This document shows, piece by piece, positions 1 to 6,532 of a stretch of 9,883 nucleotides of DNA. A program made the translations under genes and the position numbers. The stretch comes from Acidobacteriota bacterium (lineage in GTDB: Bacteria > Acidobacteriota > Terriglobia > UBA7540): NCBI GenBank assembly GCA_021827245.1, contig JAKAWN010000252.1, positions 1 through 9,883 of the forward strand, written 5' to 3'. Under the pieces are notes generated by a model. That model made no database searches and was not told the DNA's origin. It worked only from the letters and a program-made list of their open reading frames with translations. Each line of letters opens with the position of its first letter. The stretch's first letter is position 1.

Positions 1-68
1 AGACACTCAAGAACAACTGGGTCTTCGAGGATTTTCCCAACTTTGTTTTGGCCAAGGCCAAAGCTTAA
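1..68 (+). CDS. C-terminal end of an unidentified gene (partial)
   Basis: Reading from base 3, the frame gives about 21 residues ending NFVLAKAKA and stops at TAA 66-68. The residue mix (NNWVFEDFPN) looks like genuine protein, and the stop lies 49 bases before the next start, consistent with one transcription unit with the phage-like gene downstream. Too little is present to name a family. By position it may be another structural gene of the same phage-like element, but that is inference. The other two frames read through and look less protein-like. Confidence 0.35.
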   Translation, partial: TLKNNWVFEDFPNFVLAKAKA

Positions 69-117
69 CAACGACTTCTGCTCGGTTGGAGTAGACAAAC
101 ATCATAGGAGTCTACCT

Positions 118-642
118 ATGGGTAACACAGTAAGCACCTTGGGCGGCGCCATGGAGAGCGAGATCACCCGCTCCTACAATTCGCTTTCCGGGACCGATAT
201 CCGGGCCGTCATCGGCCACACGACCTTCGCCGAAATCCAGGCCATCAGCTACTCGATCCACCGCGAGAAAGCGCCCATCTACACCATGGGCTCCCCCGAC
301 CCCCGGGCCTATTCCCGGGCCAAGCGCGGTGTGGCCGGCTCGCTGATCTGGATCAACTTTGACCGGCATGCCCTGCTGAACCTGGTCCGCCAGGAAGGCG
401 GTCAGTTCGTCGCCAATGTCGACGACATCCGGCCCGAGTTCCAGCTCGACTCGAACGGCTTCATCGGCCAGCTCAACACCCAGTTGAGTTCGGTCTCGGG
501 CTTCAAGGAAGCGGCCACACCCTGGTATTCCGACCAGATCCTGCCCTTCGACGTCACGCTCACCGGCACCAACGAAATGGGAGCGGCGGCGGCCATGAAG
601 ATTTTCGGGGTGCGCAGGGGTGGCCGAACCCATTTCCGCTAA
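118..642 (+). CDS. Phage-tail-like virion structural protein, probably C-terminally truncated
   Basis: The 174-residue product has a conserved-looking body (SGTDIRAVIGHTTFAEIQAI, then REKAPIYTMGSPDPRAYSRAKRG and SLIWINFDRHALL). I recognise this pattern from structural (tail tube-like) proteins of large tailed phages and prophages, which would assemble in the virion or a tail-like particle. The ATG at 118 is chosen because AGGAG (106-110) sits 7 bases upstream; an in-frame ATG at 43 lacks such a site and its extra residues do not look conserved. Near the end, GTNEMGAAAAMKIFGV is family-like, but then the frame ends abruptly in RRGGRTHFR. As I remember them, related proteins continue for some tens of residues past this point, so the 3' end looks replaced or deleted near base 615. 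No other phage gene is complete here. The family call is from memory of sequence patterns, not a search. Confidence 0.6.
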   Translation: MGNTVSTLGGAMESEITRSYNSLSGTDIRAVIGHTTFAEIQAISYSIHREKAPIYTMGSPDPRAYSRAKRGVAGSLIWINFDRHALLNLVRQEGGQFVANVDDIRPEFQLDSNGFIGQLNTQLSSVSGFKEAATPWYSDQILPFDVTLTGTNEMGAAAAMKIFGVRRGGRTHFR

Positions 643-1072
643 CTCGCTGCGTGATTGATCAGAACAGTAGGTCCCTCCGTATCCACGTGCGCCTCGCCGC
701 CATCCGGCGCACTGCCGCGCCGAGCACCGGAGGCTCGTCTTCGGCGGCTTCCCCTGCGCCCCGCAGGCAGGCAGGTCCCTGGCAGAGCCGCGTTCCATGC
801 TGCCCGAAGCCCCCAGATGGCCAGGCCGCCGGGCAGAAGGTGCGCAGGCCTCTCGCAGCGGCAGGAGACGGGTGCGCAGCCCGGGCTGGCAGGGGCCGGC
901 TTTTACATGGAGATCGCCCCGGCTTGGGAAAGCCTGAAGCCTCGCTCAGCCGGAAAGCGCCGATCAAAAATCCGGCCCCCATCGAGTCTCATTCAGAGTT
1001 TTTACCATCGCCTTGCCGATGGGACTGCGGCTCTTTTATTCCGGCGCCGACATTCAGCCTGCGAGAAACGGC
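643..1072. other. Gap without a convincing gene
   Basis: About 430 bases of GC-rich sequence. Open frames on both strands overlap here, but their translations are dominated by Arg, Pro, Ala and Ser with no recognisable domain, as expected from GC-rich non-coding DNA. The lost 3' end of the phage-like gene might once have lain here, but no frame continues it recognisably. No terminator, tRNA or repeat array was seen. Confidence 0.5.
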
Positions 1073-1507
1073 TCAGCGCTTGCTGGGCTTGATCCCGCGG
1101 GTGCGCGAGGGAACATCGTAGCGGTTCCGGTGAGGGGCTACCGAGATCACAGGAGGAGGGGAAGGAAGAGAGGGCTTCGGTAAGGCGGTTCTTTCGGGGC
1201 GCGGCCGGCGCCGGCGGCGCGGCCCCGGAAGCTGCTTGAGCAGCTCGATCCGGAAGGGATGTTGGGGAATGTCGACAACCCTGCCCAGGCGCCAATAGCG
1301 GTGCGTCTTCACCGGGACCACTGCCAGCCAGCCCAGTCCGGGAATCTCCACCGGCTCTCTCCGCGCCAGGGCCTGCTTTATCAGGTCGAAGACCTCCTCC
1401 ACCGCCCGCCGGGCGACTTCGTACTGGTACCCCTTCGCCTGCAGTTCCGAGACCAGGCGGTCACGAAAGCCTTTTGTCGAGCGGCCGGGCTGGCGCGGTC
1501 GGGACAT
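1073..1507 (-). CDS. HU/IHF-fold DNA-binding protein with basic proline-rich C-terminal tail
   Basis: The 144-residue product resembles the bacterial HU/IHF nucleoid protein family. Residues 13-50 (FRDRLVSELQAKGYQYEVARRAVEEVFDL..) match the two N-terminal helices. Residues 52-66 (PVEIPGLGWLAVVPV) match the strand corresponding to the V-x-L-x-G-F-G-x-F motif of HU. Residues 67-91 would form the beta arm and closing strands. The arm is short, without the usual NPQTG-type tip. After residue 94 comes a tail absent from plain HU: a run of Arg (97-101), then proline-rich and basic sequence to the end, which could bind DNA non-specifically. The start is well supported: on the coding strand GGGAGGTGA (1515-1523) lies 7 bases before the ATG. 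It stands alone, opposite in direction to the phage-like gene. It is likely a nucleoid or element-borne DNA-bending protein; targets are unknown. Confidence 0.72.
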   Translation of the reverse strand: MSRPRQPGRSTKGFRDRLVSELQAKGYQYEVARRAVEEVFDLIKQALARREPVEIPGLGWLAVVPVKTHRYWRLGRVVDIPQHPFRIELLKQLPGPRRRRRPRPERTALPKPSLPSPPPVISVAPHRNRYDVPSRTRGIKPSKR

Positions 1508-1648
1508 CTTTCGCTCACCTCCCTCGGAGCGGCAGGAGAAGAAAACCTAACCCGGCATAGCCGGAACCAAACGGGAAAGTTAAATCATTTCCAAAATGCT
1601 CTCAACGCCGCATAAACACTGGCTGAATCCGAGGTGCTCAAAAATATC

Positions 1649-1665
1649 CTGCCAGGAAATGGCAG
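1649..1665. repeat. Perfect hairpin, 6-bp stem
   Basis: CTGCCA (1649-1654) and TGGCAG (1660-1665) pair perfectly around a GGAAA loop. Read on the minus strand the hairpin is followed a few bases later by a short T-run (about 1641-1636), which is terminator-like but not ideal. It lies about 140 bases upstream of the HU-like gene, so it could end transcription entering that gene from the right, or it could be a simple palindrome. Confidence 0.4.
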
Positions 1666-1743
1666 AATTCAACCTCAAAGGTACTAACATGGGAGAAGCC
1701 TGCCGGGAATAGCTTTTTTCGCGGCCCGTCTTCCTGCGCAGAC

Positions 1744-1786
1744 CTCCGCATCTGGACTGCGGAGTCTCCGCAGCAGGAGTGCGGAG
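1744..1786. repeat. Two tandem identical-stem palindromes
   Basis: Two 21-nt hairpins stand side by side with one base between them. Each has the stem CTCCGCA/TGCGGAG (7 perfect base pairs) and a 7-nt loop: TCTGGAC in 1744-1764 and GCAGGAG in 1766-1786. The stems are identical while the loops differ. This is the organisation expected of REP/BIME-type palindromic repeats or of a double protein-binding site rather than chance. No T-run follows on either strand, so a simple terminator is unlikely. Confidence 0.6.
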
Positions 1787-1816
1787 ATTAGGCGGGCTCT
1801 TAAATTGATGGAAACT

Positions 1817-1830
1817 TCCCGAAGACGGGA
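1817..1830. repeat. Small hairpin, 5-bp stem
   Basis: TCCCG and CGGGA pair around an AAGA tetraloop. It is short enough to arise by chance, and is noted because it lies 30 bases from the tandem palindromes. Confidence 0.25.
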
Positions 1831-2704
1831 GATTCTCCTTGCGGGTTGGCGGCTGCCCGCGCGAGTCTTGGCCGGGGCAGGACACGGCATCCCCTGTTCG
1901 AGGTGGCAGGCTGGCGCCTCCTTCGGCAGATCAAATCTTGAATGGCAGGCACGATCCATTTCGCTGGCCCTCGTGCGGAATGACGCTCACATCTCCGGTG
2001 CCAACCAGCCCGATGGATTCCGTCCAGGTTGCCAACGAGCAGCCGCCTGGAGCCCTCTGGACGACACATCCGGGGGGTAGGCCGTTATACAGCCACATGG
2101 GTCCTATCCGAGTGCGAATCGCCAAAATCTGGATCACCCATCGTAAATTGATAACCATAAGGCGAATAGTCGTTGTTTGTGTCAAGCGTGGTGGACCTAT
2201 GCAAGCATTCAATGTACAAAAGATATGTTTTAGGGAAGAACATCTTTCACTCCAAGTCAGAGCATGCGGTCTGTCATGCTTCCGGCCCAATTCCTTGATC
2301 GATTTCGTCACTCTTTATTGGGTACGGAACAGTCATCTGTGCCGAATCAACCGAATCATGCTATCCACCATCAGCTCGTTTTTTGATTTCTCTCATCGCA
2401 CGCGATTGAAATCGTTTTGAGCTGCTCGTGCTACCCCCTGCTGCCGTGGTTCGCCTCACCAGCACCTGTGACTGGCTGCACTTGTACGTGCTTCCGTTGT
2501 CCGGGCGCATGAGATCGGCTTCTTCGCTGTTGATGCAGTCGTTGTATACTTGGAAACCTCGAAAGTCAAGCAGGCCAGCGGAGGCTAAGCCGTATGGAGC
2601 TAGAACTTCTGTTCATTTCAACTTCAGGGGGACTCACTTGTCCTTTTTCTTGCATTGCCCGAACAGTGAGATTCAATTCTGGTCAAGAATTGTGAGGATA
2701 TCCG

Positions 2705-3961
2705 ATGCCCAAAAATGTCTCGCGGCGTGAATTTCTCAGCTCTACCGCGATGAGTTTGGCGGTGGGAGCATCTGCAGTAACAGACCCGGCTGGCGCAGCG
2801 GCTCGGGCGGTGGGGATCAAGCGCGGCGATCTACCCGATCTCACGATCAAAGAGGTTAAGGTCTACGTCTTAAAGGCTGGGGCTCCTGCCATAAGTGAAC
2901 TGCCCCCCAAACTGGCTGGCATAGTGACAAACAGCGGGATTGAGGGAAATTATATCCTCTACTACCGTTACTTTCACCCGAACTGGAGCAACCTGGGATG
3001 GCTTGATTACGCTAAGCGAGTGTTGCTGGGGAAGAGCGTCCTCGATCTTCCCGAGCTGACTTCCCAATGGGCGCCAGATCTGCGCCGTCAGGGACAACTC
3101 TCTTACGCATCGGCGATCGACAACTGCCTGTGGGACATACTTGGCAAAGCGGTTGGCTTGCCGGTGTACAAGATTCTTGGGGCTTACAAGGAGCGTATTT
3201 TAGGCTACGGCAGTTCTCAGCATCACAAGACGCTGGAGGAGTTTGTCACCGAAGTTCAAAAGTGTAAGGCTCAGGGATTCAAGGCGTACAAAATCCACCC
3301 GCCGGGAGGGGTTGAAGGGAACCCGGACAACTACAAATTGGACATGGAGATCTGCAAGGCCGTTCGCCAGGCTGCGGGGGATGACTTCACCCTGATGCTG
3401 GACCCGGTTGGGGTTTATAGCCGTTACGAGGCCATAGAGGTCGGACGCTTGCTTGACGAACTGGGATATATCGTCTATGAAGATCCGATACCGACAACGG
3501 ACATTGATGGCCTAGTAAAGCTTTCCGCGGCCCTGGATGTGCCAATACACATCGGAGAGTTTCTCTTTTCGATCTACGACTATGGCGAGTATATTCGCCG
3601 AAACGCCCTGGATGACGTACGATTCGTCGTCGATAACGTGGGTGGCATCACGGGTGGCATGAAGATTGGCCGTCTGGCGGAGTGTTGTGGCATGCCCTGT
3701 GTCCCACACAATTGGGGCACGGTTTTTGATCAAGCCGTTCACTTCCACTGCGAACTGGCTATGCCAAATGCCCCATGGTTCGAGAAAACTCTTCCCTACG
3801 GGGACACGGGCGATCTTCAAGGCGCCAGCGATCTTCCATATGTAAAAACCAGTTTCCGGGTGGCAAAAGATGGTTACGTCTACGCGCCGACCCTGCCGGG
3901 TCTTGGATGCGAGGTCGACCGTAACATTCTGGACAAGATGACTCTGCGCGTCGAGACATAG
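2705..3961 (+). CDS. Tat-exported enolase-superfamily enzyme (mandelate racemase/muconate lactonizing type), first copy
   Basis: The 418-residue protein is a probable acid-sugar dehydratase or racemase of the mandelate racemase subgroup, whose members abstract the proton alpha to a carboxylate using a bound Mg2+. The N-terminus is a Tat signal (SRREFLS at 6-12, then a small, Ala-rich hydrophobic stretch to about 35), so folded export to the periplasm is expected. The N-terminal capping domain runs to about 160, followed by the barrel. Visible active-site residues are K196-I-H198 on the second strand, metal ligands D233, E259 and E285, and the D310/H335 dyad (DNVGG and PHNWG). The second position of the usual KxK motif is His, so the classic lysine base is not conserved. 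GAGGA (2694-2698) lies 6 bases before the ATG. It is first in an operon with an aldolase-like gene and a paralogue. The substrate cannot be told from sequence; a sugar acid is the best inference. Confidence 0.88.
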   Translation: MPKNVSRREFLSSTAMSLAVGASAVTDPAGAAARAVGIKRGDLPDLTIKEVKVYVLKAGAPAISELPPKLAGIVTNSGIEGNYILYYRYFHPNWSNLGWLDYAKRVLLGKSVLDLPELTSQWAPDLRRQGQLSYASAIDNCLWDILGKAVGLPVYKILGAYKERILGYGSSQHHKTLEEFVTEVQKCKAQGFKAYKIHPPGGVEGNPDNYKLDMEICKAVRQAAGDDFTLMLDPVGVYSRYEAIEVGRLLDELGYIVYEDPIPTTDIDGLVKLSAALDVPIHIGEFLFSIYDYGEYIRRNALDDVRFVVDNVGGITGGMKIGRLAECCGMPCVPHNWGTVFDQAVHFHCELAMPNAPWFEKTLPYGDTGDLQGASDLPYVKTSFRVAKDGYVYAPTLPGLGCEVDRNILDKMTLRVET

Positions 3962-4008
3962 CCTGAGCCATTTTCAGCAGCCTTAAAGGCCTGTGAAAGG
4001 ATGTCAAA

Positions 4009-5037
4009 ATGTCAAACTCGAGACCCATCGAGACCACTGGCAGGCGCGGATTTTTAAGTATGATGGCGGGGGCTGGCGCACTGGGCCTGATGTTTGCGCG
4101 GTCGGGTTCAGCGGCGACAAGGAAACCCTTGCGCGGGCTCTTTCCGATCGCTCAAACACCTTTTGCGGAATCGGGAAAGCTGGATCTGGATTCTTTGGTT
4201 CGGGAAGTGGAATTCATCGACCGTGGAAGAGTTCCAGGCTTTGTGTGGCCGCAGAAAGCCAGTGAATGGTCCGTCCTTACAGAGAAGGAGCGGCTTGAGG
4301 GGACGGAAGCAATCGCCTCAACGGGCAAGAAACTGCGGCCTGCAATTGTGATTGGCGTGCAGGCACCGAACGTGGCGACAGCGATGAAATATGCGAGACA
4401 TGCGGAAAAAGCCGGTGCGGACGCGATCATCTCTCTGCCGCCAAGGGGCCAGAAGGACCCGAACGCCGTCTTGGACTATTACCAGCAGGTTGCCAAGTCT
4501 GTCAATCTTCCGATGTTCGCGCAGACAGTAGATGGCATAAGTGTCGACCTTCTTATCCGGATGTTCAAGTCCATTCCCAACCTGCGCTACGTCAAGGACG
4601 AAGCAGGCAATCCGCTGGAACGGGTCAGCCGATTACGACGCCTGAGTGGGGATCAAGTGAAGGTATTTGCAGGGAATGGCGTGACGATGATGATCAACGA
4701 AATGGAGCTTGGTTTCTCGGGCCTCTGCCCTGCGGCGTGGCTGGCCGATCTCTACACAGAAGCATGGAACCTCTGGTTTGCAGGCAAGCACCAGCAGGCG
4801 GCCGATATGTTCGGGAGAATCCTGATGGTGGAAAGCATGTGCCGACCTGCCGGTCCCGATTCAGGTAAGTATATCCTTTGCCTGCGAGATGTTTTCAAGA
4901 CGTACACTTGGCGTAGCTATGCGATGTTTTCGCCACCAGGCGAAAGGAGTCCTCACCCCATTCAACATCTCGATGCGCAGGGTAAGCGGTGGGTGCGCCA
5001 GGCGTTGGAATTCGTCAAGCCTTACCTGAGAGCGTGA
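4009..5037 (+). CDS. Tat-exported DapA/NanA-family (class I aldolase-like) protein
   Basis: The 342-residue protein belongs to the dihydrodipicolinate synthase/N-acetylneuraminate lyase superfamily, TIM-barrel enzymes that form a Schiff base with pyruvate or a 2-keto acid. A Tat signal is visible (GRRGFLSMM at 11-19, hydrophobic to about 30). The barrel begins at LRGLFPIAQTPF (41-52). The Schiff-base lysine is K196 in RYVKDEAGNP. The motif that is GTTGE in DapA reads QKASE (82-86), and the segment that should carry the catalytic tyrosine reads SLPPRGQKDP (142-151), with no tyrosine. The carbonyl-handling site is therefore changed, and a lysine-pathway role is unlikely. AAGGA (3997-4001) lies 7 bases before the ATG. 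The gene is 47 bases after the first enolase-type gene, and its stop overlaps the ribosome site of the next. It is likely an aldolase or dehydratase acting on the keto-deoxy acid made by its neighbours (inference). Confidence 0.82.
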   Translation: MSNSRPIETTGRRGFLSMMAGAGALGLMFARSGSAATRKPLRGLFPIAQTPFAESGKLDLDSLVREVEFIDRGRVPGFVWPQKASEWSVLTEKERLEGTEAIASTGKKLRPAIVIGVQAPNVATAMKYARHAEKAGADAIISLPPRGQKDPNAVLDYYQQVAKSVNLPMFAQTVDGISVDLLIRMFKSIPNLRYVKDEAGNPLERVSRLRRLSGDQVKVFAGNGVTMMINEMELGFSGLCPAAWLADLYTEAWNLWFAGKHQQAADMFGRILMVESMCRPAGPDSGKYILCLRDVFKTYTWRSYAMFSPPGERSPHPIQHLDAQGKRWVRQALEFVKPYLRA

Positions 5038-5042
5038 AGGAG
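5037..5042 (+). promoter_or_regulatory. Ribosome binding site overlapping the preceding stop codon
   Basis: AAGGAG begins on the last base of the aldolase-like gene's TGA (5035-5037) and ends 4 bases before the ATG at 5047. Translation of the third operon gene is therefore probably coupled to the second, and this supports ATG 5047 as the start. Confidence 0.6.
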
Positions 5043-5046
5043 AGCC

Positions 5047-6297
5047 ATGTCAAAGAACCAGGAACCCGCAAGCAGTATTCTATCACGCCGCGATTTTGTT
5101 GCCGCATCCACGTTGGGAGCCATAGCAGCCACATCGGCCCTCGCCGATCCGGCTGCCGCAGCGGCACGAGCGGTGGGGATCAAGCCTCGGGATCTACCTA
5201 ATCTCACTATTAAGCGGGTCAAGGTATATGCTACGAATCTGGGTGATCGCAAGCGACTCAATTCAACCGATCGTGGGGAGCTCGCTTGCGTGGTAACTGA
5301 AAGTGGGATTGAAGGTTTCTATAGCCTTGGCAACCGTGGAGGCACGGGAGCGCAATTCCTCAGGTACGCAAAACCCTTGCTGCCTGGCAAGAGTGCCATT
5401 AATCATCTCCAACTCAAGCCGAAGTATGTGGGAAGTCCGGCGCAGAACTGGTACGCATCGGCAGTGGACATCTGTCTTTGGGACATTCTCGGTAAGGCTG
5501 TAGGACTTCCGATCTACAGGCTGCTTGGAGGATATCATGACCGTGTGATGGCCTACGCAAGTTCCAACTATCATAACACCGTTGAGGCCTATGTTGAGGA
5601 CATGGCGCGGGCCAAAGCGGCTCATTACCAGGGTTATAAGATTCACCCACCGGGCCGGCGTGTGGCAGGTGGACGCACCATTCCCGGCTATCAGGTCGAC
5701 ATGGAAGTCATCAAGGCAATCCGCAATGCAGCCGGGGATGATTTCGTATTGATGCACGACCCGGTCCAGCGATACACGCGCCGCGAGGCGCTGGAGGTGG
5801 GCCGCCTACTGGACAGGCTGAATTACCGCTGGTTCGAAGACCCCATTCAGACAACCGACATCGAGGGTCTCGCACAACTTTGCAGGGCACTAGACTTGGA
5901 GATCCACATCGGGGAATTCATTTATTCCCCCAATGATTTCCCCAAATACATCTTGGCGGAAGCACTCACCGTGGTTCGCTTTATTGCGGATAACGTCGGC
6001 GGAATCACCGGTGGAATGAAGGTGGGCCAAGTCGGCGAGTGCTTTTCCCTGCAGTGCGCACCGCACAATTGGGGCAATGTGTTTGACCTTGCAGTTCATT
6101 TCCAATGCGAACTTGCGATGCCAAACTGTTACTGGTTTGAAATGGCCTTGCCTGAGGAGGCTACCGACGTCCCTTACGTTAAGGAACGTTTCCGGATCGA
6201 CAAAGAGGGATACATGGTTGCCCCCACAAAGCCTGGGCTCGGATTAGAAATCGATCGCGATATCCTCGACAAGGTGACCAAGAAGGTTGAGGTGTAA
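5047..6297 (+). CDS. Tat-exported enolase-superfamily enzyme (mandelate racemase/muconate lactonizing type), second copy
   Basis: The 416-residue protein is a paralogue of the first operon gene. Shared runs include ARAVGIK just after the signal peptide, LWDILGKAVGLP, DNVGGITGGMK and CELAMPN. The Tat signal has SRRDFVA at 13-19 and an Ala-rich hydrophobic stretch to about 41. The catalytic set is complete: K198-I-H200, metal ligands D238, E264 and E290, and the D315/H340 dyad. It differs from the first copy mainly in the N-terminal capping domain (about 62-130), in an insertion after KIHPPG (203-215), and in the lack of the GDTGDLQGASD-type segment near the C-terminus. In this superfamily the capping domain and barrel loops contact the substrate, so the copies may use different or epimeric sugar acids. 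Only 9 bases separate it from the upstream gene, so co-transcription is very likely. The exact substrate is unknown. Confidence 0.88.
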   Translation: MSKNQEPASSILSRRDFVAASTLGAIAATSALADPAAAAARAVGIKPRDLPNLTIKRVKVYATNLGDRKRLNSTDRGELACVVTESGIEGFYSLGNRGGTGAQFLRYAKPLLPGKSAINHLQLKPKYVGSPAQNWYASAVDICLWDILGKAVGLPIYRLLGGYHDRVMAYASSNYHNTVEAYVEDMARAKAAHYQGYKIHPPGRRVAGGRTIPGYQVDMEVIKAIRNAAGDDFVLMHDPVQRYTRREALEVGRLLDRLNYRWFEDPIQTTDIEGLAQLCRALDLEIHIGEFIYSPNDFPKYILAEALTVVRFIADNVGGITGGMKVGQVGECFSLQCAPHNWGNVFDLAVHFQCELAMPNCYWFEMALPEEATDVPYVKERFRIDKEGYMVAPTKPGLGLEIDRDILDKVTKKVEV

Positions 6298-6338
6298 TGG
6301 TGCCCCAGCAAACGGCGCAGTCTTGACCTAAGCTATTA

Positions 6339-6362
6339 CCTCGTGGATCGTCGCCTACGAGG
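6339..6362 (+). terminator. Hairpin downstream of the three-gene operon (possible terminator)
   Basis: CCTCGTGG (6339-6346) pairs with CCTACGAGG (6354-6362, read antiparallel) to give an 8-bp stem with one G-U pair and an 8-nt loop, 41 bases after the operon stop. No U-run follows (AAAATACC instead), so it is not a classic intrinsic terminator. It may protect the mRNA 3' end. A shorter CCCC-TGCC-GGGG hairpin follows at 6390-6401. Confidence 0.35.
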
Positions 6363-6532
6363 AAAATACCTTGCAGGTATGGGAATTTACCCCTGCCGGG
6401 GCAGACAACCGGCTGTGCAGTTGGCCACTCGTAAACAATCCCACTGCATTTTGTTTTCTCATCTAATGTCGGTGGTCACTTGGTTGTATTGTCGGCTTTC
6501 CTCCCTTTGATCTGGGCCTCGCCGGCGACGTG

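Larger units (their letters stand above)
1508..2704. other. Long gap upstream of the sugar-acid operon
   Basis: About 1.2 kb with no frame I would call a gene. The available frames give Cys/Arg/Ser-rich translations without domains, and overlapping frames occur on both strands. The left third is GC-rich and carries several hairpins (listed separately). From about 2100 the composition becomes more AT-rich, as expected for a promoter region of the operon starting at 2705, but I could not identify a convincing -35/-10 pair. A stretch near 1950-1993 (ATTTCGCT...GCGGAATGAC) resembles dispersed intergenic repeats of many environmental genomes; this is weak. Confidence 0.5.

Noticed and set aside
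112..798. Long minus-strand frame opposite the phage-like gene
   Set aside because: Shadow of the plus-strand codon bias; composition is not protein-like and the plus frame carries the recognisable family pattern and a good ribosome site.
651..1121. Two overlapping plus-strand frames of about 150 residues between the phage-like and HU-like genes
   Set aside because: Arg/Pro/Ser-rich translations without domains, mutually overlapping in different frames and overlapping the HU-like gene on the other strand; no convincing ribosome site.
1950..1993. Possible dispersed intergenic repeat (ATTTCGCT...GCGGAATGAC)
   Set aside because: Resembles repeats often seen in environmental genomes, but only one copy is present in the window, so it cannot be established here.
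1839..2420. Plus-strand frame of 193 codons in the long gap
   Set aside because: No recognisable motif, crosses a marked composition change, and its Cys/Arg/Ser-rich sequence looks like translated non-coding DNA.
2545..2550. TATACT as a -10 box for the operon
   Set aside because: No acceptable -35 hexamer 16-18 bases upstream and no extended TGn; also about 155 bases from the start codon. Not strong enough to list.
2428..2730. Plus-strand frame of 100 codons running into the first operon gene
   Set aside because: Overlaps the start and ribosome site of the well-supported enolase-type gene in another frame and has no domain.
5263..5757. Minus-strand frame of 164 codons inside the second enolase-type gene
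   Set aside because: Antisense to a gene with a complete catalytic set; no domain or ribosome site.
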